64,000 nt of DNA from an uncultured Collinsella sp. (GTDB lineage: Bacteria > Actinomycetota > Coriobacteriia > Coriobacteriales > Coriobacteriaceae): positions 1 to 64,000 of the forward strand of contig CABUIY010000004.1 in assembly GCA_902491765.1 (NCBI GenBank). The letters run 5' to 3'. Shown piece by piece: positions 8,635 through 17,156 of this stretch. The translations under genes and the position numbers were made by a program. The notes under the pieces were generated by a model. The model did not search any database. It worked only from the letters and a program-made list of their open reading frames with translations, and was not told the DNA's origin. Each line of letters opens with the position of its first letter. The stretch's first letter is position 1.

Positions 8635-9615
8635 ATGACAAAGATGGACATATTGCCGATTCTCTATCTCGTGGTTCCTTGTTATAACGAGGAGAGCGTT
8701 TTGCGGGAAACCTCTAAAAGGCTTTTTGAGAAGTTTTCCACTTTAGTAAAATTGTCTCAGATTAATGCGAACAGTAAGGTTTTGTTAGTTGACGATGGGT
8801 CATCCGATAAGACTTGGGAGATCATCGAAAGTCTTCATCAGTCTAATTCCTTATTCTGTGGACTTAAGCTCTCTAGGAATTGTGGCCATCAGAAGGCTTT
8901 ACTTTCTGGGTTACACAAGGCAGCGGAGTTTGCTGATTTAATAGCATCGATGGACGCTGATTTACAAGATGATATCAATGCGCTTGATGAAATGGTTTCA
9001 AGAGCTCGCGAAGGCTATGAAGTTGTATATGGTGTACGAAATGATCGTTCTAGCGATTCCTTTCTAAAACGTTTTACCGCACAGTCTTTTTATCGCTTAC
9101 AGTCTTCGTTGGGTGTCGATGCTGTTTATAACCATGCTGACTATAGATTGATGTCCAAGCGTGCTGTTCTTGCATTGTCTCAATTCCGTGAGGTTAATCT
9201 ATTTCTTCGTGGTTTGGTTCCTTTAGTTGGTTTCAAATCTTGCTGCGTGTATTATTCGCGAGGGAAACGGTTTGCCGGCGAATCTAAATACACGCTCGGT
9301 AAAATGCTGTCATTTGCTTTTGAAGGTATAACGTCTTTTAGTACTAAACCGATTAGGATAATTACTCTCACCGGTTTAATCATTTCTATTTTTAGTTTAT
9401 TTGCACTTGTATATCTTTTAATTGGTCATTTTATTGGCGATGTACAAGTTGGCTGGACAAGCATTATTATGTCAATTTGGTGTCTTGGCGGACTTCAACT
9501 TTTGGCTTTGGGTGTCATCGGCGAGTACGTTGGAAAGACTTATATGGAGACGAAGCATCGTCCTCGCTATTTTATTGAGGAATTTTTGTCCGATAAGGAG
9601 GACAAGGATGCCTAA
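8635..9615 (+). CDS. GT2 polyprenyl-phosphate glycosyltransferase (GtrB-like)
   Basis: About 326 residues from ATG 8635, preceded at good spacing by AGG; a GTG at 8620 overlapping the gtrA stop is the alternative. The GT2 domain shows VVPCYNEE at the N-terminus, LVDDGSSD, and MDADLQD as the metal-binding DXD region. The basic segment SRGKRFAGESKY is typical of GtrB/DPM1 enzymes. Two C-terminal membrane helices (about 245-265 and 280-305) end with GEYVGKTYMETKHRPRY, which is also family-typical. The enzyme should transfer a sugar from a nucleotide donor to undecaprenyl phosphate on the cytoplasmic side, for GtrA and the GT-C protein to use. The 3' end overlaps the next gene by 8 nt. Confidence 0.85.
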   Translation: MTKMDILPILYLVVPCYNEESVLRETSKRLFEKFSTLVKLSQINANSKVLLVDDGSSDKTWEIIESLHQSNSLFCGLKLSRNCGHQKALLSGLHKAAEFADLIASMDADLQDDINALDEMVSRAREGYEVVYGVRNDRSSDSFLKRFTAQSFYRLQSSLGVDAVYNHADYRLMSKRAVLALSQFREVNLFLRGLVPLVGFKSCCVYYSRGKRFAGESKYTLGKMLSFAFEGITSFSTKPIRIITLTGLIISIFSLFALVYLLIGHFIGDVQVGWTSIIMSIWCLGGLQLLALGVIGEYVGKTYMETKHRPRYFIEEFLSDKEDKDA

Positions 9616-10423
9616 AGTTAGTGTGTTGATGCCTTGTTTTAATGGTGCTAAGTACATTTTGAAGGCAATTGATTCGGTGTTAAGCCAGTCTTTCCGCGAT
9701 TTCGAATTATTAATTTTCGATGATCAGTCAACTGATGGAACATTTGAGATTGTTTCCAAGCTAACGGATTCTCGAATTAAGGTATTTAGAAACGCCAGTA
9801 ATCTCGGTCTTGTTGGAAACTGGAATAATGCCATTGAGAAATCTTCTGGCGAGTATATTCATTTCCTCTTTCAGGATGATATTTTGTTACCCGGGGCTCT
9901 TGAGTCTGAGGTTGCAGCACTGGATGCTAATCCAAAGTGCTCCCTCTGCTTCAGCGCTTCATGTGTTATTGACTCGAATGGTGCCATTACAATGAAGAGG
10001 AGACCTTTTAAGCGGGATATGGTTTTAAAAGGCTCTGATTTTGCCCGCAAGACATTTCGAACTCATAATATCTATGGAGAGCCTTCTAATGTCATGTTTC
10101 GTAGAGATTGCTGGCAAAAGGTTGGACCCTTTAATGATTCTTTGTGTTACTCCCCTGATTGGGAGTATTGGATTCGTCTATCACTTAATAGTGATGTCTG
10201 CTATCTAGACTCAATTTATTCCTATTTTAGAGTGTGCAACGAATCTACTACGAACTCACTTTTTAAGGATAAAAAAGAGCAATTGAAACGCGATGAGTTT
10301 GATTTTGTGCGAGCAATCTGTTCACTCGATGGTATCAATATATCGTCGGTTGATTTAACCGCTCGTAAATTGTCGCTCTCAATCAGGAACATTGCTAAAC
10401 GGATTTATTTTTCCGTTCACTGA
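9608..10423 (+). CDS. GT2 family glycosyltransferase
   Basis: 271 residues from ATG 9608, inside the end of the preceding gene and behind AAGGAGGACAAGG. The GT-A opening KVSVLMPCFNGAKYI, the donor-site LLIFDDQSTDGT and the DXD-like FQDDILLPG place it in family GT2, soluble type. The motif PDWEYWIRL resembles the ED-containing acceptor-site motif common in rhamnosyl- and N-acetylhexosaminyl-transferases. No membrane segment is present. It likely adds a residue to the surface glycan on the cytoplasmic face. It is the last AT-rich gene before an abrupt change to very GC-rich DNA. The specific sugar is unknown. Confidence 0.8.
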   Translation: MPKVSVLMPCFNGAKYILKAIDSVLSQSFRDFELLIFDDQSTDGTFEIVSKLTDSRIKVFRNASNLGLVGNWNNAIEKSSGEYIHFLFQDDILLPGALESEVAALDANPKCSLCFSASCVIDSNGAITMKRRPFKRDMVLKGSDFARKTFRTHNIYGEPSNVMFRRDCWQKVGPFNDSLCYSPDWEYWIRLSLNSDVCYLDSIYSYFRVCNESTTNSLFKDKKEQLKRDEFDFVRAICSLDGINISSVDLTARKLSLSIRNIAKRIYFSVH

Positions 10424-10439
10424 CTTTGGAAGTGATTGA

Positions 10440-11339
10440 ATGAAAGGCATCATCCTCGCCGGCGGGTCCGGCACGCGCCTGTACCCGCTCACGCTCGTGA
10501 CCTCCAAGCAGCTGCTGCCGGTCTACGACAAGCCCATGATCTACTACCCGCTCAGCACCCTCATGCTGGCGGGCATCCGCGACATCCTGGTCATCTCCAC
10601 GCCGACGGACCTGCCCAACTTCGAGCGCCTGCTCGGGGACGGCTCGCGCTACGGCGTGAACCTGTCCTACGCCGAGCAGCCGAGCCCGGACGGCCTGGCG
10701 CAGGCCTTCACCATCGGCGAGGAGTTCATTAACGGCGAGCCGTGCGCCCTGGTGCTCGGCGACAACATCTTCTACGGAAACGGCCTGTCCCGCCACCTGA
10801 CGCGCGCCGTGCAGAACGCCGAGTCGGGCCGCGCCACGGTCTTCGGCTACCACGTGGACGACCCCGAGCGCTTCGGCGTCGTGGAGTTCGACGGCGAGGG
10901 CAGGGCCGTCTCCATCGAGGAGAAGCCCGAGCGCCCCAAGAGCGCCTACGCCGTCACCGGCCTGTACTTCTACCCGGGCGACGTCGCCGCCAAGGCGCAC
11001 AGGGTCGAGCCCTCGGCCCGAGGCGAGCTGGAGATCACCACGCTCAACCAGATGTACCTTGAGGAGGGGACGCTGTCCGTGGTCACCCTCGGCCGCGGGT
11101 ACGCGTGGCTGGACACCGGCACCATGGAGAGCCTGCACGAGGCGGCGGAGTTCGTCCGCGCCGTGGAGCACTCCCAGGACCTGCCGGTCTCGGTACCCGA
11201 GGAGATCGCCTGGGAGAACGGCTGGATCACCACCGAGGGGCTCAAGCAGGCCGCCGAGGCCTACGGCAAGTCGGTCTACGGGCAGCACCTGAAGAAGGTC
11301 GCCGCCGGCGAGATCGTCAACAGCCCGCGCGAGTACTAG
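10440..11339 (+). CDS. rmlA: Glucose-1-phosphate thymidylyltransferase
   Basis: 299 residues. The N-terminal nucleotide-binding motif GGSGTRLYPLT, then SKQLLPVYDKPMIYYPLS, LGDNIFYG and the late AWLDTG signature are all diagnostic of RmlA/RfbA. It makes dTDP-glucose from dTTP and glucose 1-phosphate, the first step of dTDP-L-rhamnose synthesis. Length is normal (about 290). Codon use is extremely GC-rich compared with the AT-rich gene ending 16 nt earlier, so a recombination boundary probably lies just upstream. It is followed at 19 nt by rmlB and should be co-transcribed with it. Confidence 0.97.
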   Translation: MKGIILAGGSGTRLYPLTLVTSKQLLPVYDKPMIYYPLSTLMLAGIRDILVISTPTDLPNFERLLGDGSRYGVNLSYAEQPSPDGLAQAFTIGEEFINGEPCALVLGDNIFYGNGLSRHLTRAVQNAESGRATVFGYHVDDPERFGVVEFDGEGRAVSIEEKPERPKSAYAVTGLYFYPGDVAAKAHRVEPSARGELEITTLNQMYLEEGTLSVVTLGRGYAWLDTGTMESLHEAAEFVRAVEHSQDLPVSVPEEIAWENGWITTEGLKQAAEAYGKSVYGQHLKKVAAGEIVNSPREY

Positions 11340-11358
11340 GAACTGAGGAGATACGAAC

Positions 11359-12381
11359 ATGGCAGAGGAGACCTTCTCCCCCAGGAACATCATCGTCACG
11401 GGCGGCTGCGGCTTCATCGGCAGCAACTTCGTGCACTACGTGGTCAACAGCCACCCCGACGTGCACGTCACCGTCCTGGACAAGCTGACCTACGCCGGCA
11501 ACCCCGAGAACATCGCGGGGCTGCCCTCCAACCGCGTGGAGCTCGTCGTGGGCGACATCTGCGATGCCGAGCTTTTGGACCGCATCGTCCCGGGCCACGA
11601 CGCGATCGTGCACTACGCCGCGGAGTCCCACAACGACAACTCCATCGCCGACCCGGAGCCGTTCCTGCGCACCAACGTCGAGGGCACCTTCCGCCTGCTG
11701 GAGGCCGTGAGGAAATACGGCATCCGCTACCACCACGTCTCCACCGACGAGGTCTACGGCGACCTGGCGCTCGACGACCCGGCGAAGTTCACCGAGGAGA
11801 CGCCGTACCACCCGTCCTCGCCGTACAGCTCGACGAAGGCGTCCTCCGACATGCTCGTGCGCGCCTGGACCCGCACCTACGGCCTTCGCACCACGATCTC
11901 CAACTGCTCCAACAACTACGGCCCCTACCAGCACGTGGAGAAGTTCATCCCCAGGCAGATCACCAACATCATCGACGGCGTCCGCCCCAAGCTCTACGGC
12001 AAGGGCGAGAACGTCCGCGACTGGATCCACACCGAGGACCACTCCTCGGCCGTCTGGGACATCCTCACCAAGGGCCGCATGGGGGAGACCTACCTCATCG
12101 GGGCTAATGGCGAGAGGAACAACATCACCGTCCTGCGCATGATCCTGGAGGCCATGGGCCGCGACCCCGAGGACTTCGACTGGGTCGCCGACCGCCCCGG
12201 CCACGACCGCCGCTACGCCATCGACTCGACCAAGCTCCAGCGCGAGCTCGGATGGAGGCCGGCGCACACCGACTTCGCAGAGGGCCTGAAGCAGACCATC
12301 GACTGGTACGTCGAGAACGAGTCCTGGTGGCGCCCCGTCAAGGAGGCCACCGAGGCCCGCTACCGCGCACAGGGGCAGTAA
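11359..12381 (+). CDS. rmlB: dTDP-glucose 4,6-dehydratase
   Basis: 340 residues, extended short-chain dehydrogenase fold. The NAD-binding motif TGGCGFIGSNFV is near the N-terminus. HVSTDEVYGDL, then YSSTKASSDM with the catalytic Tyr-x3-Lys, and NCSNNYGPYQ are hallmark RmlB sequences. It converts dTDP-glucose to dTDP-4-keto-6-deoxyglucose. A GAGGAG ribosome site supports the ATG at 11359. It sits between rmlA and the fused rmlC-rmlD gene, completing the rhamnose pathway, and shares their strong GC bias. Confidence 0.97.
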   Translation: MAEETFSPRNIIVTGGCGFIGSNFVHYVVNSHPDVHVTVLDKLTYAGNPENIAGLPSNRVELVVGDICDAELLDRIVPGHDAIVHYAAESHNDNSIADPEPFLRTNVEGTFRLLEAVRKYGIRYHHVSTDEVYGDLALDDPAKFTEETPYHPSSPYSSTKASSDMLVRAWTRTYGLRTTISNCSNNYGPYQHVEKFIPRQITNIIDGVRPKLYGKGENVRDWIHTEDHSSAVWDILTKGRMGETYLIGANGERNNITVLRMILEAMGRDPEDFDWVADRPGHDRRYAIDSTKLQRELGWRPAHTDFAEGLKQTIDWYVENESWWRPVKEATEARYRAQGQ

Positions 12382-12396
12382 GGAGGGGAGAGAGAC

Positions 12397-13845
12397 ATGG
12401 CAGACATCGCATTCGAGAAGGACCTCTCCGTCACCGAGACCGGCATCGAGGGCCTGAAGGTCGTCGACCTCGCCGTCCACGGCGACTCGCGCGGCTGGTT
12501 CAAGGAGAACTGGCAGCGCGCCAAGATGACCGCCCTGGGCATTCCCGACCTCCGCGTCGTCCAGAACAACATCTCCTACAACGACAGCCGCGGCGTCACC
12601 CGCGGCATCCACGCGGAGCCCTGGGACAAGTTCATCTCCGTGGCCCGCGGCTCGGTCTTCGGCGCCTGGGTGGACCTGCGCGAGGGAAGCGAGACCTTCG
12701 GCAAGGTGTTCACGACCGTTCTGGATCCCAGCAAGGCCATCTACGTCCCGCGCGGCGTGGGCAACTCCTTCCAGGCCCTGGAGGACGGTACCGCCTACAC
12801 CTACCTGGTGGACGCCCACTGGTCGCTGGAGCTGAAGAGGACCTACACCTTCGTGAACCTCGCCGACCCGGAGCTCGCCATCGAGTGGCCCATCCCGCTC
12901 GACGAGGCCACCGTCTCCGATGCCGACCTCAACCACCCGATGCTCAAGGACGTCGTCCCCATGGCGCCCAAGAGGACGCTCGTCACCGGCTGCAACGGCC
13001 AGCTGGGCCGCGCGGTCCGCGCGCTCGCCGAGGAGCGCGGCGTGGCGAAGGACTTCGACTTCTGCGACATCGACACCTTCGACATGTCCGACCCGGCGGC
13101 CTATTCGCAGTACGACTGGTCGCTCTACGGCACCGTGATCAACTGCGGCGCCTACACGGCCGTTGATAAAGCGGAGACCCCCGAGGGCCGCGTGACCGCC
13201 TGGAAGGCCAACGCGACCGCCCCGGCCCTTCTCGCCCGCGCCTGCGCCGGGCATGGGATCACCCTCGTCCACGTGTCCTCCGACTACGTCTTCGACGGCA
13301 CCGCCGAGGTGCACGACGAGGACGAGCCCCTCAGCCCGCTGTCCGTCTACGGCCAGACCAAGGCCGCCGGCGACATCGCCGTGGCGGGCTGCCCGCGCCA
13401 CTACATCATGCGCTCCAGCTGGGTCATCGGCGAGGGGCACAACTTCGTCAAGACCATGAAGGGTCTGTCAGACCGCGTCGCCGACCCGGAGGACAAGCTC
13501 ACGCAGGTCACCGTCGTGGACGACCAGCTGGGACGCCTGACCTTCACGCGCGACATGGCGGCCGCCATCTTCCATGTGCTGGACGCGAAGGCCCCCTACG
13601 GCACCTACGATTGCACCGGCTCCGGCGCCGTGAAGAGCTGGGCCGACATCGCCCGCGCCGTCTTCGAAGCCGCCAACGGCAACGGGGAGAAGGTCGTGCC
13701 GGTATCGACCGCCGACTACTACGCGAACGCCTCGGGCCCCGTCGCCCCGCGCCCGGTCCACTCCGCGCTCGACCTGTCCAAGCTCGAGTCGGTCGGGTTC
13801 CACATGCCCGACTGGGAGGAAGAGCTAAAACTTCATTTTGATTAG
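12397..13845 (+). CDS. rmlCD: RmlC-RmlD fusion: dTDP-4-keto-rhamnose 3,5-epimerase / dTDP-4-dehydrorhamnose reductase
   Basis: 482 residues. Residues 1 to about 185 are an RmlC-type cupin: VHGDSRGWFKENW, QNNISYNDSRGVTRGIH with the catalytic-type His, IYVPRGVGNSFQAL. From about 192 an RmlD-type reductase follows: TLVTGCNGQLGRAV, NCGAYTAVDKAE, HVSSDYVFDGT and YGQTKAAGD with the Tyr-x3-Lys pair. The protein would perform the last two steps to dTDP-L-rhamnose. In many bacteria these are separate genes. The cupin has HAEPWDK after the catalytic His rather than the common HFQ, suggesting a divergent RmlC branch. A strong AAGGAGGGG site precedes the ATG. dTDP-rhamnose would feed the rhamnosyltransferases of this locus. 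Confidence 0.95.
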   Translation: MADIAFEKDLSVTETGIEGLKVVDLAVHGDSRGWFKENWQRAKMTALGIPDLRVVQNNISYNDSRGVTRGIHAEPWDKFISVARGSVFGAWVDLREGSETFGKVFTTVLDPSKAIYVPRGVGNSFQALEDGTAYTYLVDAHWSLELKRTYTFVNLADPELAIEWPIPLDEATVSDADLNHPMLKDVVPMAPKRTLVTGCNGQLGRAVRALAEERGVAKDFDFCDIDTFDMSDPAAYSQYDWSLYGTVINCGAYTAVDKAETPEGRVTAWKANATAPALLARACAGHGITLVHVSSDYVFDGTAEVHDEDEPLSPLSVYGQTKAAGDIAVAGCPRHYIMRSSWVIGEGHNFVKTMKGLSDRVADPEDKLTQVTVVDDQLGRLTFTRDMAAAIFHVLDAKAPYGTYDCTGSGAVKSWADIARAVFEAANGNGEKVVPVSTADYYANASGPVAPRPVHSALDLSKLESVGFHMPDWEEELKLHFD

Positions 13846-13857
13846 ATGCCTTTAGTA

Positions 13858-13898
13858 CATTGTTTGCATTCTTAAAATCAGTGAGAATGCAAACAATG
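13858..13898 (+). terminator. Hairpin after rmlCD
   Basis: A 17-bp inverted repeat (13858-13874 with 13882-13898, one G-T pair) starts 13 nt after the stop. The following DNA is AT-rich without a clean T-run. It marks the end of the GC-rich rml module. Confidence 0.55.
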
Positions 13899-13956
13899 CC
13901 ATGGGCATTTATGCCATTTTGCCAAGTTGCACTAGGAATTTTTTGGATGGTTTTCA

Positions 13957-15837
13957 ATGCATTTTAAACTTGCAAATTTGATTTTTAACGGATCTGATGC
14001 GATGTTGCAGTATCCATTGCTTTGCTATAGGGCAACGGAGGGTCTTGTTATTCCAACTTCGAATGGCGCTATTGAAATCATGAAATCGACCAATGTTGAT
14101 TTCACAACATATTTTAATGCGCTATCCATTTATAAGTGGCGAAAATACACTACTGCAAAGGCGTTTTATCTTCATATCGAGTATTGCGGCTCCGCCTTAA
14201 CGCTTCAGCAGACGTATGCAAATAATTATTCTTGGATTCCTTCTACAATTGATGGCTCTGCGGTTAGTTTGCAACGATCCGATGAATGGAGTACGGCTGA
14301 AATCGAACTCTCCCTTTGTGAGGGAGAGATTCTGCACGCTTTTAATATCAGTACTGAAGGCCCTGTTAATATTCGGAATGCGTATTATTATTGCGATTGT
14401 GAAGAACTGGATATTCATCCAGTTGAGCTAGCGCTTGCAACTACTACGTTTAAAAAAGAAGACTATATTGTCCGTAACGTATCTCTTTTACAAAAGAACA
14501 TTATTGATTCTGATGAAGAGATTGCTGATCATTTCCACGTACACATTATTGATAATGGCCGTTCGCTGAATAGTGCAAACCTGGATTCATCGCGTGTTAC
14601 TGTTCATCCAAATCCTAATGTCGGCGGGTCTGGTGGTTTTGCTCGGGGGATGATTGAGTCACTTGAGCAGAATCCTAAAGCGACTCATGTTCTCCTGATG
14701 GACGATGATGTCGAGGTTCTTCCCGAGAGTTTTATCCGCACTTTCAACCTGCTCTCTCTTCTCAAAGAAGAATATGCTGAGGCCTTTTTATCGGGTGCCA
14801 TGATGAGCTTGGAAGAGCCCAATTTGCGTACCGAGGATTTAGGGTTCTTTACTGCTAAGGGAACTTTTTCTCCCCTTAAGCCTGCAGGCTATATGACCTC
14901 ACTTCATGATGTCGTTGAGACCGAGATATATAAGGCCCCAACTGGCCTTTATGAGGACACTGCCCAACAGTATGCTGGCTGGTGGTATTGCGTTATACCT
15001 ACTGCAACGATTGAACGTGAGGGGTTGCCCTTGCCCTTATTTGTTCGTTCTGATGATGCTGAGTATGCGCTTCGTTGCAAACCCAAGTTCATGTCCATGA
15101 ATGGTATTTGCGTTTGGCATAATTCCTTTAAGTTTAAGTATAGTGCTGCCGTGGAGCGTTATCAGGTAAGCCGAAATACGCTAATCAGTCAGGCGACAAC
15201 TGGCGCTGCGCCTCTCTCTGATTTTCTTTATGAGATTCGTCGTGAAGTTGAGCTCGACTTGAAGAAATTTAATTACGATGAAGCTGCTCTTGCCGTAAAA
15301 GGTCTTGAAGATTTTTTGAGAGGTCCGGAGTGGATTTCTCATCCTGTCGCTGAATCCCGTTTTATGGCGGCAAATCGTGAAAGGGAACAATTGATTCCCA
15401 TCGAGCAGCTCATCCCTCAGGCACAAGAATTGGGTGTCGACTTGACGCAACTGACTTTTGGCAATTTGAGCCTTGGGGGCGACAGGTCTAGGCTGCAGGC
15501 ATTTAAGGATTATCTGACCATTAATGGCCACCGTTTTGTTAACGACTCCGCTAAACGTAACGGTAGGGTTGCTGTTATTGATGCTGCGGGATGGGTTTAT
15601 CCCGCAGGTAAAATCAGGGATGTTGACACGCTTATTGTGGTAGATATGCCTAATAAAAAGGGTGCCATTAGACATATGGATAAGAAGCGATTCAAAGAGG
15701 TTTGGAGTCGTTTTCGTAAAGCCGAGAAGGAATTCAAGCGAAACAAAGATAAGATTTATACCGAATACGCTTCGTATAGAGATGTCTTTACTTCGATCGA
15801 TTTCTGGAAACAGTATTTGAAAGAGGCGTCGGAGTAG
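13957..15837 (+). CDS. GlfT2-like galactofuranosyltransferase, copy 1
   Basis: 626 residues. An N-terminal beta-rich domain (about 1-150) precedes a GT-A domain opening with LALATTTFKKEDYI and containing HPNPNVGGSGGFARGM, then LLMDDDVEVLPES with the metal-binding Asp triplet at 249-251. WWYCVIP and ICVWHNSF follow, and a helical C-terminal domain ends the protein. This is the architecture of the mycobacterial galactofuran polymerase GlfT2, which uses UDP-galactofuranose. UDP-galactopyranose mutase (22031-23155) in the same locus supports the assignment. Paralogue of 17157-18998, with LicD between them. Composition is lower in GC than the rml genes. The ATG 13957 is supported by the matching MxFKLAN start of the paralogue. 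Linkage and acceptor are unknown. Confidence 0.85.
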   Translation: MHFKLANLIFNGSDAMLQYPLLCYRATEGLVIPTSNGAIEIMKSTNVDFTTYFNALSIYKWRKYTTAKAFYLHIEYCGSALTLQQTYANNYSWIPSTIDGSAVSLQRSDEWSTAEIELSLCEGEILHAFNISTEGPVNIRNAYYYCDCEELDIHPVELALATTTFKKEDYIVRNVSLLQKNIIDSDEEIADHFHVHIIDNGRSLNSANLDSSRVTVHPNPNVGGSGGFARGMIESLEQNPKATHVLLMDDDVEVLPESFIRTFNLLSLLKEEYAEAFLSGAMMSLEEPNLRTEDLGFFTAKGTFSPLKPAGYMTSLHDVVETEIYKAPTGLYEDTAQQYAGWWYCVIPTATIEREGLPLPLFVRSDDAEYALRCKPKFMSMNGICVWHNSFKFKYSAAVERYQVSRNTLISQATTGAAPLSDFLYEIRREVELDLKKFNYDEAALAVKGLEDFLRGPEWISHPVAESRFMAANREREQLIPIEQLIPQAQELGVDLTQLTFGNLSLGGDRSRLQAFKDYLTINGHRFVNDSAKRNGRVAVIDAAGWVYPAGKIRDVDTLIVVDMPNKKGAIRHMDKKRFKEVWSRFRKAEKEFKRNKDKIYTEYASYRDVFTSIDFWKQYLKEASE

Positions 15838-15846
15838 TCTTCATGT

Positions 15847-15873
15847 GAGTGGGTTTCAAGGTGGGACCCACTC
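15847..15873 (+). terminator. Hairpin between GlfT2-like gene and licD
   Basis: An 8-bp GC-rich stem (15847-15854 with 15866-15873), extendable by a few pairs, is followed by ATTCTTTT. It starts 10 nt after the stop codon and looks like an intrinsic terminator. Confidence 0.65.
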
Positions 15874-15936
15874 ATTCTTTTGTATCATATGAGTAATTGT
15901 GCTTCGTTCATTGTTTGTTGTTGCGAAGGTTAAGCC

Positions 15937-17124
15937 ATGTCCTTGCTTTCTACTATTAAAAAGATCCTCCCTGGCTCATCCCGATCGTTGCATGCTATGC
16001 ATGAGGATATGGACCGTCGTTTTGACGAGGTTTTCGCCCGTATTGAGCAGGCCGATAACGGTATCAATATGAATATCAATTACAAATTCGATACTCGGCT
16101 ATTTCCAGAAATTGAATTGCTCAAGCAACGCCAACAAAGTCTGTCAGAACAAATGAGGCTTCGCTTTGAATTGTTAGCGCGACGTGCGTACCCCGATCTC
16201 ACCCCTTTTGAGCTCCGTTGCAAAATCTTTGATGCATTGCCCGACGCCGAGGGTGATATTCGATTGATGCAGCAGGCAAACGCGGCGTTGATGAGTAAGC
16301 TAGACGCGATTTGTGCTGCCAATAATATTCAATACTGGCTTTCTTATGGTTCTCTTGTTGGCACCTTGTCTCGATCGGGTTTTATTCCTTGGGACGACGA
16401 TATTGATATCTGCATGCTTAGGTCCGATGTGGATAAGCTCACTGCCGCTTTAAAAGACGACCCTGAATATCAAATCACTCTTGTATATGACTGGTTTGTA
16501 AAGTGCCGTCAAGTTCGCTTTTGTTCAACTAATTCGCTTATACCTTGTTTTGTGGACATTTCGATTTACGACCGTGCGGCCGAGAATTCCAAGCGCGCGA
16601 ACGATCGACTTAGGCAACTCAGAATTGAGCTTATGGATTTCTTTGACAAAAATGAACATGAGTTTAGTTTTTGGAAAGATAATCCTTGGATGTTTCATCC
16701 CGACAGTGGTCTTAGCGTGCAGTGCGGGGATGTTGACTTGGAAGCTCAGAGAACAGTTGTTTCTTCTGCGGAGATTGATCTTGTCCAGAGCGTATTCGAT
16801 TCGTTTAACGAAAAGGCTCATGCACTTGGTTTGTTGACCGATGAGCCTCATGGCGATTTTGCATACGCGATCGATAACGTTTTTGATGCCCCTAAGCGAA
16901 AAATAATTTGGGATCGCAACGATATTCTTCCCGTAAGAAAGCATCCGTTTGGCGGTTTCTCTTTTTCGGTTCCTGCGAAAGCGGAAAAGGTCGCTGACGC
17001 CTGTTATCCTGGATGGCCTTACATGCCTATGGACATCTGCGGGCATGATCCTTTTGCAAAGGATGTTTTGTCTGATCCTGATGTTCGCTCCGCGATGGCA
17101 AAGTTTGTCGTCGAATGTAATTAG
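15937..17124 (+). CDS. LicD family phosphotransferase
   Basis: 395 residues. After about 110 residues of helical, possibly coiled-coil sequence comes the LicD/fukutin nucleotidyltransferase fold: LDAICAANNIQYWLSYGSLVG, then GFIPWDDDIDICM with the metal-binding Asp residues at 153-157, and PCFVDISIYD. LicD proteins transfer phosphocholine or another phospho-substituent (such as ribitol or glycerol phosphate) from CDP-linked donors to surface glycans. A GAAGG site precedes the ATG. The gene sits between two GlfT2-like genes, so the likely target is the galactofuranose-containing polymer. No choline uptake or licABC genes are in the window, so the donor is open. Confidence 0.85.
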   Translation: MSLLSTIKKILPGSSRSLHAMHEDMDRRFDEVFARIEQADNGINMNINYKFDTRLFPEIELLKQRQQSLSEQMRLRFELLARRAYPDLTPFELRCKIFDALPDAEGDIRLMQQANAALMSKLDAICAANNIQYWLSYGSLVGTLSRSGFIPWDDDIDICMLRSDVDKLTAALKDDPEYQITLVYDWFVKCRQVRFCSTNSLIPCFVDISIYDRAAENSKRANDRLRQLRIELMDFFDKNEHEFSFWKDNPWMFHPDSGLSVQCGDVDLEAQRTVVSSAEIDLVQSVFDSFNEKAHALGLLTDEPHGDFAYAIDNVFDAPKRKIIWDRNDILPVRKHPFGGFSFSVPAKAEKVADACYPGWPYMPMDICGHDPFAKDVLSDPDVRSAMAKFVVECN

Positions 17125-17156
17125 TAGTTACAACGGCTTTGATTAAGGTATTTGAA

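Noticed and set aside
11317..13440. Long minus-strand open frame of ~707 codons across the rml genes
   Set aside because: It is a by-product of GC-rich codons in rmlA, rmlB and rmlCD on the other strand; its product is low-complexity Val/Gly/Ala/Arg with no domain.
17139..17156. Upstream TTG start for the second GlfT2-like gene
   Set aside because: The ATG at 17157 has better ribosome-site spacing and matches the start of the paralogue.
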